A DNA stretch of 52,494 nt, taken from NCBI GenBank assembly GCA_018896875.1, contig JAHILT010000017.1, positions 1-52,494 of the forward strand, written 5' to 3'. A program made the position numbers and the translations under genes. The notes beneath the pieces are model-generated. The model saw only the letters and a list, made by a program, of their open reading frames with translations, was not told the DNA's origin and ran no database searches. This DNA comes from Patescibacteria group bacterium. Its GTDB lineage: Bacteria > Patescibacteriota > Minisyncoccia > UBA6257 > 02-FULL-45-10c. Positions 32,660-39,829 of the stretch are shown here, piece by piece. Position 1 is the stretch's first letter. Every line of letters starts with the position of its first letter.

Positions 32660-33439
32660 GGCCAATTCTAGAATATTATTTATAGTCAAATTCTGTGGTC
32701 TACAATTTTCTGGAATATTAAGAGATCTTAATATATTAATTAAATCTTCTTTTGAAAATTCTGTGCCATTTTTTAAATTATTAAGAAGCGTTTTTCTTGG
32801 TTGTTTAAAAATAATATGAATAAGTTTATAATAGTTTTTTGTTTCTAATTCATTAGTAGCTAATGTTTTAGTGACTAGTTTTATAATCGCAGAGTCTACT
32901 TTCGGCGCAGGACTAAAATCTTCGGATTTAAGTTTAAAAATTATTTCTGGATTAGCCCAAAATTGTGTAGCAGCGGACAAAAGATTTGTTTTGTTATGTT
33001 GGGCACAAATTCTTTCTGCAACTTCTTTTTGAATCATCAATACCGTTAAACTTGGCTTGTTTTTTAATTCGCTTAATATTCTTAACAATTTCCCAGTAAT
33101 ATAATAAGGAATATTGCCTACAATCTTGTAATTAGAATTAGGAATAATGAATTGTGAATTATGAATGAGATTGGGCAATATTCTCAATATATCTCCTTGA
33201 ATAATCTTAATATTTTTGTCTAACGTAAACTTTTGTTGAAGAAGTTGGGCGAGTCGAGCATCTTTTTCAATCGCAATTATTCTTAATTCGTGATTCTTAT
33301 TTCTTAATTCATTAGTTAGTTCTCCATGTCCTGAACCAATTTCAATAATAGTTTCGTTTGGCTTGATATCTAAAGTCGCAATAATTTTAGTAATTGCTGA
33401 TTTATTTTTAAGAAAATGTTGTCCAAGACGTTTGTTCAT
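32639..33439 (-). CDS. rsmA: 16S rRNA (A1518/A1519) dimethyltransferase RsmA/KsgA
   Basis: Dimethylates two adenosines in the 3' hairpin of 16S rRNA with S-adenosylmethionine. Seen: LGQHFLKNKSAITKII, motif I ETIIEIGSGHGELT, IAIEKDARLA, IIQGDIL, catalytic NIPYYITGKLL, MIQKEVAERICA and VDSAIIKL. The length (266) is normal. Two short non-conserved blocks, residues 44-54 (ELRNKNHELRI) and 92-105 (IHNSQFIIPNSNYK), look like AT-rich repeat insertions lying in surface loops next to motifs. The C-terminus comes from a dispersed repeat. Confidence 0.95.
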   Translation of the reverse strand: MNKRLGQHFLKNKSAITKIIATLDIKPNETIIEIGSGHGELTNELRNKNHELRIIAIEKDARLAQLLQQKFTLDKNIKIIQGDILRILPNLIHNSQFIIPNSNYKIVGNIPYYITGKLLRILSELKNKPSLTVLMIQKEVAERICAQHNKTNLLSAATQFWANPEIIFKLKSEDFSPAPKVDSAIIKLVTKTLATNELETKNYYKLIHIIFKQPRKTLLNNLKNGTEFSKEDLINILRSLNIPENCRPQNLTINNILELAKIIPLL

Positions 33440-33473
33440 AAATATAGGTTGTAATTTTAATTTAAATTATTAA

Positions 33474-35267
33474 TTATTCTATATACATATATTCATCATC
33501 CCAATCTGATTGTATTTTGCCATAGCTTGTAATTTTTGAAAAATCAATTAACTCCTTTGGTATTTCCCCTAGAAATCTTGAAGGAATATTGTAAAAACTA
33601 ATAAATAATTTTTTTTTGGCGCGAGTCATTGCCACGTACATAAGCCTTCTTTCTTCTTCTATCTCTTCTGGATAAAAAATAGATTGTTCGTGCGGTAAAA
33701 GTTTTTCATTACAACCAACTATAAAAACATTATCAAACTCCAATCCCTTAGAAGCATGGATAGTCATTAATTTTACAGCTTTTGTTAAAAGTTTTGGTTT
33801 ACCGTCAGAAGCCGACATTAAGCTTACTTTTTCTAAAAATTCATAAGGATCTTTATGCTGAGAAGCAAAATTAATTAATTCTTTTATATTCTCCATTCTT
33901 TCGGATGGATTTTTAAAGCTTTTGGTTAGGTAATTTGTATAATCTATTTTTTTAAAAAAATAATTTATAATTTGAACCAAAGTTAATTCTTTGGCTAATT
34001 TTGGAAGTTCTTGAATTATTATTTTACTTTTAATTTTTCCAAAACTTTTATTAATTCTTTCAATACTGGCGTCATCTTTTGGATTAAAAGCGTAGCGTAA
34101 TCCAGCAATTAAGTCTTTAATTTCTTTTCGGGCATAAAATTTAAGTCCACCGTAAATTTCATAAGGTATTTTATTTTGAATAAGTGTCTGTTCTAGCGCT
34201 CGAGATTGCGCGTTGGTTCTGTATAAGACAGCAACTTCTCCAATTTTTTCTTTATTGCGAATAAGTTTTACTATATTTGCGCATATTCCCCGTGCCTCTT
34301 CTTCGGAATTTTGATAAGTAGTTATTTTTATAAGATCGCCTTCTTTATTATTGGTCCATAATTTTTTTGGCTTTTGTAGTTTATTGTATGCGATAAGATT
34401 AGAAGACGCCGAAACGATAACTGAAGTTGAGCGGTAGTTTTGTTCTAATTTTATTATTTTTGCCCTTGGCCAATCTTTTTCAAAATTTAAAAAATTTCTA
34501 AAGTCTGACCCCCTGAATTTATATATACTTTGCGCATCATCTCCAATAGCGAAAACATTTTGATATTTTCCAGCGAGCAGTTTTATTAATTGATATTGAG
34601 CAGTGTTAATATCTTGATATTCATCTATTAATATATATTCATATTGATCTTGATATTTATTTAAAACGCCCGATTTTTCTTTAAAAATTTTAACGACTTT
34701 AGTGATAAGATCATCAAAATCAAAAGAATTACTTTTTTGTAAATTATTTTCATATTCTTTATAAATTTCTAATGACTTGATTTCATAATTGTCTTTTGGG
34801 CTTAAATTGTCTACATCTATTAATTTACTTTTAATTGAAGATATTTTTTTCAAAATAACTAAAGGATTAAATTTTTCCTTAGAAAGATTTTTATTTTTAA
34901 GAATTTTTTTAATTAAACTCAAAGAATCTTTATCGTCAAAAATGGTGAAATTTTTTTCGCGCTTGAAATAGGTGATTTCAGTTTTTAATATTTTTGCTCC
35001 GAAAGAATGAAAAGTACCGACAAACAACTTATTTTCAAGGGTTTGTGATTCGTATGAATCAAAAACCCGCCTTCGCATTTCATTAGCTGCTTTGTTCGTA
35101 AAAGTTATGGCAATTATTTTTTCTGGAGACACGTCTGACTTTAATAATCGTATCAATCTATTTACTAATGTTTTGGTTTTGCCAGATCCGGCACCAGCCA
35201 CGATTAATAATGGACCATTTTTATGTTTTGTAGCTTCTTGTTGTTTTTCATTGAGTCCGTTTTCCAT
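33474..35267 (-). CDS. UvrD/PcrA/Rep-type superfamily 1 DNA helicase
   Basis: 3'-5' helicase for repair or replication restart. Seen: MENGLNEKQQEATKHKNGPL, Walker A VAGAGSGKTKTLVNRL, ITFTNKAANEMRRR, FVGTFHSFGAKIL, Walker B ILIDEYQDINTAQ, AIGDDAQSIYKFRGSDFRNF, LEQNYRST, AVLYRTNAQSRALEQTL, MTIHASKGLEFDNVFIVG and YVAMTRAKKKLFIS. I place the start at the ATG at 35267 (MENGLNEKQQ). The frame is open to an ATG at 35312, but that ATG lies in the inverted repeat of the GIY-YIG cassette. About 597 residues is short for PcrA (about 720), lacking the variable C-terminal tail. Confidence 0.93.
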   Translation of the reverse strand: MENGLNEKQQEATKHKNGPLLIVAGAGSGKTKTLVNRLIRLLKSDVSPEKIIAITFTNKAANEMRRRVFDSYESQTLENKLFVGTFHSFGAKILKTEITYFKREKNFTIFDDKDSLSLIKKILKNKNLSKEKFNPLVILKKISSIKSKLIDVDNLSPKDNYEIKSLEIYKEYENNLQKSNSFDFDDLITKVVKIFKEKSGVLNKYQDQYEYILIDEYQDINTAQYQLIKLLAGKYQNVFAIGDDAQSIYKFRGSDFRNFLNFEKDWPRAKIIKLEQNYRSTSVIVSASSNLIAYNKLQKPKKLWTNNKEGDLIKITTYQNSEEEARGICANIVKLIRNKEKIGEVAVLYRTNAQSRALEQTLIQNKIPYEIYGGLKFYARKEIKDLIAGLRYAFNPKDDASIERINKSFGKIKSKIIIQELPKLAKELTLVQIINYFFKKIDYTNYLTKSFKNPSERMENIKELINFASQHKDPYEFLEKVSLMSASDGKPKLLTKAVKLMTIHASKGLEFDNVFIVGCNEKLLPHEQSIFYPEEIEEERRLMYVAMTRAKKKLFISFYNIPSRFLGEIPKELIDFSKITSYGKIQSDWDDEYMYIE

Positions 35268-35301
35268 GTATGATATTATAACCGTATTAAAACTAAATTG
35301 A

Positions 35302-35321
35302 ATCCCACACATAACTTACAC
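35302..35321. repeat. Left 20-bp terminal inverted repeat of the GIY-YIG cassette
   Basis: ATCCCACACATAACTTACAC, the perfect reverse complement of 35579-35598. The helicase frame extends into it. Confidence 0.9.
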
Positions 35322-35326
35322 TGATT

Positions 35327-35584
35327 ATGTATTGCGTTTATTTATTACAATCGTTAAAAAACAAAAGTTTATATGTGGGTTGTACATCTGATTTAAAAAA
35401 AAGATTATTAATACATAATCAAGGAAAGTCATATCATACTAAAAAATATATGCCATGGAAATTAATATATTGTGAAGCTTATATCTCAAAAAAAGATGCT
35501 TATAGTCGCGAGCAATCGTTAAAGTTATGCGCTCAAGGATTACGTCGCCTTAAAGAAAGGCTTAATAATTCGTTGGTTGTGTAA
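35327..35584 (+). CDS. Small GIY-YIG domain endonuclease-like protein
   Basis: 85 residues, the single GIY-YIG nuclease fold of the UvrC/YhbQ type: MYCVYLLQSLKNKSLYVGCT, SDLKKRLLIHNQGKSYHTKK, and YCEAYISKKDAYSREQSLK with the catalytic Arg and Glu. The first motif is CVYLLQS..LYVGCT instead of GIY..YIG. The ORF starts 6 bases inside the left 20-bp inverted repeat and its stop lies in the right one, so the cassette is almost only this gene. It separates the divergent helicase and M23 peptidase genes. Confidence 0.93.
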   Translation: MYCVYLLQSLKNKSLYVGCTSDLKKRLLIHNQGKSYHTKKYMPWKLIYCEAYISKKDAYSREQSLKLCAQGLRRLKERLNNSLVV

Positions 35585-35598
35585 GTTATGTGTGGGAT
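35579..35598. repeat. Right 20-bp terminal inverted repeat of the GIY-YIG cassette
   Basis: GTGTAAGTTATGTGTGGGAT. It contains the GIY-YIG stop (TAA) and the first possible ATG of the M23 gene (35588). Confidence 0.9.
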
Positions 35599-36628
35599 GA
35601 AAAATTTTTTATATTGGTTGCAAGAGCATAGAATGACCGTAATCCCGGTTATTTTAGTCATTGTTATTTCAATTTTTAACATAAAGCTTCTTGCTTACTT
35701 AGAAAGACCATGGGGTGTTTTTAGCGCTAATGATTTTGCTTTTGCTGAGAGTCCTTATGAGAATAAAGAAAGTTTTAATGAATTAGATAGCGCTACAAAT
35801 AGTTTAGCATCAACATATAGTATTGATTATTTTAATACAGAAGAACAAATTAATTTTATTGTGATAGATAGCGGCTATCTTCTTAATAAAAATAATCCTT
35901 TAAGCGATATTTTGCCGTCACGAGATGGACTCCTTATATATAAAGTACAAAAAGGAGATAATCTAGCGAAAATTGCGACTAATTTTGGCATTTCTTTAAA
36001 TACTATTTTGTGGGCCAACAGAGATCTCAATTCTAATCTTCTTAAGATTGGGCAAGAAGTAGTAATATTGCCAGTATCAGGAGTTCTACATAATATACTG
36101 TTAGGAGATACGATAGAGTCTATATCCGAAAAATATTCAGTAAGTGTTAATAAAATTGTCGCGTATAATATTGGTTTGTCTCCGTCTAAATTAGAGTCAA
36201 GACAAACTATTATAGTTCCTTACGCCAAGCCATTACAAAGCTCGTCTATGGCTCAAAAATTACCTAATTATCCTGGCTATTTTGCTATCCCAACAACTGG
36301 ATGGAATTGGGGAATACTTCATAATTATAATGCGGTAGATATTGCCAATGCTTGTGGCACTTCTGTTTATGCCTCAGCTGAAGGCCTAGTGATTGAAGAG
36401 CTTCCTTCTGGTTGGAACGGAGGGTTTGGAAGATATATTTTAATTGAGCATCCAAATAATACTAAAACTAGATATGCGCATATGCAAAAAAATACAGTTT
36501 CTGTTGGTGATTATGTTTTACAAGGAGATTTGGTTGGTTATATAGGAAATACTGGACTCACTCATGGCCCTACTGGTTGTCATCTTCATTTTGAAATAAT
36601 TGGGGCTAAGAACCCCTTCGCTAAATAG
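35588..36628 (+). CDS. M23 family peptidase with two LysM domains
   Basis: Cell-wall endopeptidase of the NlpD/EnvC/DipM type. Residues of about 16-35 are an anchor (MTVIPVILVIVISIFNIKLL). LysM 1 reads YKVQKGDNLAKIATNFGISL and LKIGQEVVILP; LysM 2 reads LGDTIESISEKYSVSVNKIV. The M23 domain starts near residue 245 with HNYNAVDIANACG (first zinc ligands H and D), then RYAHMQ and HLHFEIIG (HxH). All zinc ligands are present, so it should be active. The start could be ATG 35588 (MCGMKN) or ATG 35597 (MKNFLYW). The first lies in the inverted repeat, so I prefer the second. Confidence 0.93.
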   Translation: MCGMKNFLYWLQEHRMTVIPVILVIVISIFNIKLLAYLERPWGVFSANDFAFAESPYENKESFNELDSATNSLASTYSIDYFNTEEQINFIVIDSGYLLNKNNPLSDILPSRDGLLIYKVQKGDNLAKIATNFGISLNTILWANRDLNSNLLKIGQEVVILPVSGVLHNILLGDTIESISEKYSVSVNKIVAYNIGLSPSKLESRQTIIVPYAKPLQSSSMAQKLPNYPGYFAIPTTGWNWGILHNYNAVDIANACGTSVYASAEGLVIEELPSGWNGGFGRYILIEHPNNTKTRYAHMQKNTVSVGDYVLQGDLVGYIGNTGLTHGPTGCHLHFEIIGAKNPFAK

Positions 36629-36653
36629 TTTATTGACGTGATTTTTAAAATAA

Positions 36654-36683
36654 ACCCCCACACTTATATATAAGTGTGGGGGT
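36654..36683 (-). terminator. Terminator-type hairpin between M23 and the 218-residue gene
   Basis: CCCCCACACTTA pairs with TAAGTGTGGGGG around TATA. A T-rich run (TTTATTTTAAAAAT) follows only in the minus direction, so it probably ends the minus-strand gene. Confidence 0.75.
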
Positions 36684-36700
36684 GGGTTGGAAGGAAAACA

Positions 36701-37357
36701 TTAGGCGTTGTTATCTAATACCTCATTTACAACGTCTCCTAATGTGAATCCTTTTTCGGGCATCTTTTTCCCTAGGCGAGCAATAACTTTTTCAAAAAGA
36801 GCTTCAATAATTTCTGCTTGCTTTTTTTGAAGTCCGTTCCCTTTCTTTAGTTTTGCTATCAGATGTTGGACGCCGAGTATTCCTTCGTCGTCTGTAACAG
36901 GAAGTCCTAGTCCGTAAGGAGATATAATATGTATAGGTCCAGGAAGTTCTTCTCTGTTTTTGTATCCAAGAAGTTTCCATCCATAAACATATTCATCTGC
37001 GCTTTCTTTAAGGCTACGTCCTAGCCCTAAGAAGCCCCTTATCTCTTCACCAAGATAATAGAATATCTGTGGTCCTGCTTTGTATCTGATGTAAGCAAGT
37101 TGGACAGACTGAGCCCATTCACGCCGATATTTACTAGGAATTTCTTTGAGCGCGTCAACAAATTGTTTGCGCTTTTCTTCGGCTTGTTTACCTAGCTCTT
37201 TTTCTGTCGGCTGTTTTTTGGCTTTTGCCCATTTGAAAGCTCTGTGCGCTTTCATAGCATTAATAGCTAATATAATAAGTTTTTTGAACTTATCAAGGAT
37301 AGCTATTTTTTCAAGTATCACTCGTTCTGCTCGCATTTCTTCAATTTTCTTATTCAT
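36701..37357 (-). CDS. Conserved-looking hypothetical protein, cytoplasmic
   Basis: 218 residues from ATG 37357, chosen because a clear GGAGGG site lies just upstream; the frame stays open 29 codons further but that part covers the promoter. It is helical and basic at the N-terminus (MNKKIEEMRAERVILEKIAI), followed by YRREWAQSVQLAYIRYKAGP, YYLGEEIRGFLGLGRSLKES and GPIHIISPYGLGLPVTDDEG. No family is recognised. It is monocistronic, with its own promoter (37416-37444) and terminator, which suggests independent regulation. Confidence 0.6.
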   Translation of the reverse strand: MNKKIEEMRAERVILEKIAILDKFKKLIILAINAMKAHRAFKWAKAKKQPTEKELGKQAEEKRKQFVDALKEIPSKYRREWAQSVQLAYIRYKAGPQIFYYLGEEIRGFLGLGRSLKESADEYVYGWKLLGYKNREELPGPIHIISPYGLGLPVTDDEGILGVQHLIAKLKKGNGLQKKQAEIIEALFEKVIARLGKKMPEKGFTLGDVVNEVLDNNA

Positions 37358-37415
37358 TTGTCTACCCTCCAATATTAAGTTTTTTTGAAGTTTTAACTTC
37401 AGTGTTCTGTTGAAT

Positions 37416-37444
37416 AATATGTCATAAAATATTATAAAAGTCAA
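37416..37444 (-). promoter_or_regulatory. Promoter with extended -10 for the 218-residue gene
   Basis: On the minus strand TTGACT (37444-37439), 17-base spacer, TGACATATT with -10 CATATT (37421-37416). Same architecture as the strong plus-strand promoters. Confidence 0.65.
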
Positions 37445-37519
37445 TAAGAGGATAAAATTAGATTGACTGTGTTAGTTATTTTATATTAAACTAATGATAA
37501 TTAATTAATTTTTATTATT

Positions 37520-37780
37520 ATGATAGAAGAAAAAGATTTACTTAAATTAAAAACAGACTTAGAAAAACGTCAAAAAGAATTGGAAGAAAAAATTGAAAAA
37601 TTAAGCAAGCCTGTTGAGTTCGGAGATGATACTGAAGGAAGTTCTTCTGATGAGGAGTCTGATGAAACAGAAGAATTTGGCAATAATCTTGCTGTGGCTG
37701 AAATTCTTAAAAAGGAATTAGTGGATATTAAGAGCGCGTTGGAAAGAATTGAGAAAGGAGAATATGGCGAACATCTCTAA
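37520..37780 (+). CDS. DksA/TraR-like coiled-coil protein lacking the zinc finger
   Basis: 86 residues. A coiled coil (DLLKLKTDLEKRQKELEEKI), an acidic loop (GDDTEGSSSDEESDETEEFG), a second helix (NNLAVAEILKKELVDIKSAL) and ERIEKGEYG match the N-terminal half of TraR/DksA proteins. In the family, EKGEYG is followed at once by the C4 zinc finger (Cys-x2-Cys). Here it is followed by EHL and a stop, and the comM start lies inside the last codons. Either a truncated gene or a finger-less variant; the acidic tip between the helices that contacts RNA polymerase is present in form. Confidence 0.75.
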   Translation: MIEEKDLLKLKTDLEKRQKELEEKIEKLSKPVEFGDDTEGSSSDEESDETEEFGNNLAVAEILKKELVDIKSALERIEKGEYGEHL

Positions 37781-39302
37781 AGTTTTTTCTGCATCTATTG
37801 AAGGTGTAGAGGCAAGCTTGATAGAAGTGGAGACCGATATTAATATCGGTCTTCGTAATTTTAGTATAGTAGGACTGGCTGATAAGTCTCTTTCTGAAGC
37901 TAAGGAGCGTGTTGATTCGGCTATTAAAAATAGTGGAATTAAGCCTCCTTCAAAAGAAAATAAAAAAATTATTGTTAATCTTGCTCCGGCTGATATTAAA
38001 AAAACTGGCTCACAATATGATTTGTCTATAACTGTTGGCTATTTACTTGCAAGTGAGCAAATAAAAAAATTTGAATCAAAAAATAAAATATTTGTTGGTG
38101 AATTAGCATTGGACGGATCCTTGCGAAGCGTTCGTGGCATTTTGAATATTGTGCGTATGTCCAAAGAAAAAGGATTTCAAGAAATATTTATGCCCACAAG
38201 CAATGCGGTTGAAGCAGCAATAATCGATGGAATTAAAGTGTTTGGATTTAATAATTTAAATGAAATAATTGCCCATTTAGAAGGTAGAGATATTAAAAAT
38301 TGCCAACCTAAAACATTAATTGAGCCAATTACTTTTTCTGAATATCAGACAGTAGATATATCTGATATCAAAGGGCAAGAAAATGCTAAGCGAGCCTTAA
38401 CAATAACTGCTGCTGGAGGACATAATATTTTAATGCAAGGCAGTCCTGGTGCGGGAAAAACGATGCTTGCTCAAGCATTAATTTCTATTCTTCCTCCTCC
38501 CTCTCTTCAAGAAATTATTGAGATAACGCAAATATATAGTGCTGCGGTTCTTTTAGGCAAAAAATCTTTTATTAATTGGAGACCTTTTCGATCTCCTCAT
38601 CAGACTGCTTCTCCAGCCTCAATTATAGGAGGAGGACAGAATCCTCGTCCAGGAGAAATTAGTTTAGCACACAGAGGAATTCTTTTTTTAGATGAATTAC
38701 CAGAATTTAGGCGTGATATTTTAGAAGCATTAAGACAGCCAATAGAAAGTGGTAAAGCGTTTATTTCTCGCGCTAAAAACAATCTAGTTTTTCCAGCTAA
38801 ATTTGTTTTAGTTGCTGCAATGAATCCTTGTCCTTGTGGATATTATGGAGATACCGAAAAAGAATGTCGTTGTAGTGCTTTTGAAGTTTTTAGATACCAA
38901 AAGAAAATTTCAGGCCCTCTTTTAGATAGAATTGATTTACAATTGGATGTGCCGAGAGTGAAATTAGATGAATTAAAAAAGAAAAATAGTAATAATAAAT
39001 TAACAGATGAGATAAGAAGCAAAATAATTAAAGCTCGTGAAATTCAAAAAGAGCGGTTCAAAGATTTTGGGATTTTAACTAATTCGGAAATGAGCTCTAA
39101 GCTTTGCGAAGAAATGATTAAATTAGATAACGAAGCTGATAATTTCCTAAAAAATATCTTTGAAAAATCTTTAGTCTCTGCTAGAGGTTATTATAGGATT
39201 TTAAAAACTGCTCGCACTATTGCAGATTTAGAAGAATCCAAAGATGTTAATGTTTCGCATTTAGCCGAAGCTTTTCAATATCGTTTAAAAGAAAAAAAAT
39301 AG
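37764..39302 (+). CDS. comM: YifB/ComM family magnesium-chelatase-like AAA+ ATPase
   Basis: ComM is a helicase that promotes branch migration of single-stranded DNA in natural transformation. Seen: an N-terminal subdomain (VEASLIEVETDINIGLRNFS; IVGLADKSLSEAKERVDSAI), KGQENAKRALTITAAGGHNI, Walker A QGSPGAGKTMLAQAL, FRSPHQTASPASIIGGG, GEISLAHRGILFLDELPEF (Walker B) and NPCPCGYYGD with the Cys cluster. I place the start at ATG 37764 (MANISKVFSA), preceded by AAAGGAG inside the DksA-like gene, not at 37749. Together with pilB and the secretion locus it fits a DNA-uptake capacity. Confidence 0.95.
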   Translation: MANISKVFSASIEGVEASLIEVETDINIGLRNFSIVGLADKSLSEAKERVDSAIKNSGIKPPSKENKKIIVNLAPADIKKTGSQYDLSITVGYLLASEQIKKFESKNKIFVGELALDGSLRSVRGILNIVRMSKEKGFQEIFMPTSNAVEAAIIDGIKVFGFNNLNEIIAHLEGRDIKNCQPKTLIEPITFSEYQTVDISDIKGQENAKRALTITAAGGHNILMQGSPGAGKTMLAQALISILPPPSLQEIIEITQIYSAAVLLGKKSFINWRPFRSPHQTASPASIIGGGQNPRPGEISLAHRGILFLDELPEFRRDILEALRQPIESGKAFISRAKNNLVFPAKFVLVAAMNPCPCGYYGDTEKECRCSAFEVFRYQKKISGPLLDRIDLQLDVPRVKLDELKKKNSNNKLTDEIRSKIIKAREIQKERFKDFGILTNSEMSSKLCEEMIKLDNEADNFLKNIFEKSLVSARGYYRILKTARTIADLEESKDVNVSHLAEAFQYRLKEKK

Positions 39303-39355
39303 TTTTTATTTTTTCAATTTCCAATTTACGAATATACAAACAATGTGTGACTTAG

Positions 39356-39392
39356 TTCCCCTCCTTTAGGAGGGGTTAGGGGAGATTTAAAA
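39356..39392. repeat. Left inverted repeat of the DUF559 cassette
   Basis: TTCCCCTCCTTTAGGAGGGG then TTAGGGGAGATTTAAAA. It aligns with the reverse complement of the repeat at 39746-39784 over about 34 bases with few mismatches. Confidence 0.8.
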
Positions 39393-39394
39393 TA

Positions 39395-39745
39395 ATGCAT
39401 CTTTCATATAATAAAAATCTTAAAAAATTAAGTCGTCAGTTGCGTGCTAATTTTACTGACGCTGAAAAATTACTTTGGTCAAAAATAAGAAAAAAACAAA
39501 TAAAAAATTATCAATTTTTTAGACAAAAGCCAATTGGAAATTATATAGTTGATTTTTATTGCGATAAAGCAAGGTTAGTAATTGAAATTGATGGTGGGCA
39601 ACATTATGAAGATAAAAATATGAGAGATGATAAAATTAGAGAAGTTTTTTTAGAAAAATAAGGATTAAAAATAATGAGATTTACAAATTTAGATGTTTTG
39701 AAAAATACATACAATGTAGTAGAAAAAATTTACAATGAAATTTAA
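39395..39745 (+). pseudogene. DUF559 endonuclease-like gene broken by one in-frame stop
   Basis: The 88-residue open part reads LSYNKNLKKLSRQLRANFTD, AEKLLWSKIRKKQIKNYQFF, RQKPIGNYIVDFYCDKARLV, IEIDGGQHYED: a DUF559 (Vsr-like PD-(D/E)xK) protein with its catalytic E-x-D-G-x-Q-H core. TAA at 39659-39661 interrupts it. The same frame then continues GLKIMRFTNLDVLKNTYNVV, EKIYNEI to a second TAA at 39743-39745, which is exactly the family's C-terminal strand and helix. One substitution (for example TTA to TAA) would explain the break. It is flanked by inverted copies of a dispersed repeat. Confidence 0.88.
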
Positions 39746-39784
39746 AATCCACCCTAGCCCTCCTTTAAAAGGAGGGAATAAGAA
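39746..39784. repeat. Right inverted repeat of the DUF559 cassette
   Basis: AATCCACCCTAGCCCTCC then TTTAAAAGGAGGGAATAAGAA. It nearly matches the solo copy at 9747-9783 and the inverted copy at 39356-39392. Confidence 0.8.
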
Positions 39785-39829
39785 TAGATAAAATTTTTCT
39801 AAAATTAATTAGAAATTAGAAATTTTCTG

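Noticed and set aside
36654-36683. Relation of the GTGTGGG hairpin to the GIY-YIG inverted repeats
   Set aside because: Only the 7-base word GTGTGGG is shared; the hairpin is explained as a terminator of the minus-strand gene.
39395-39661. DUF559 ORF as an intact 88-residue gene
   Set aside because: The frame after the TAA continues with the family's C-terminal strand and helix up to a second stop directly at the repeat, so the first stop is a defect.
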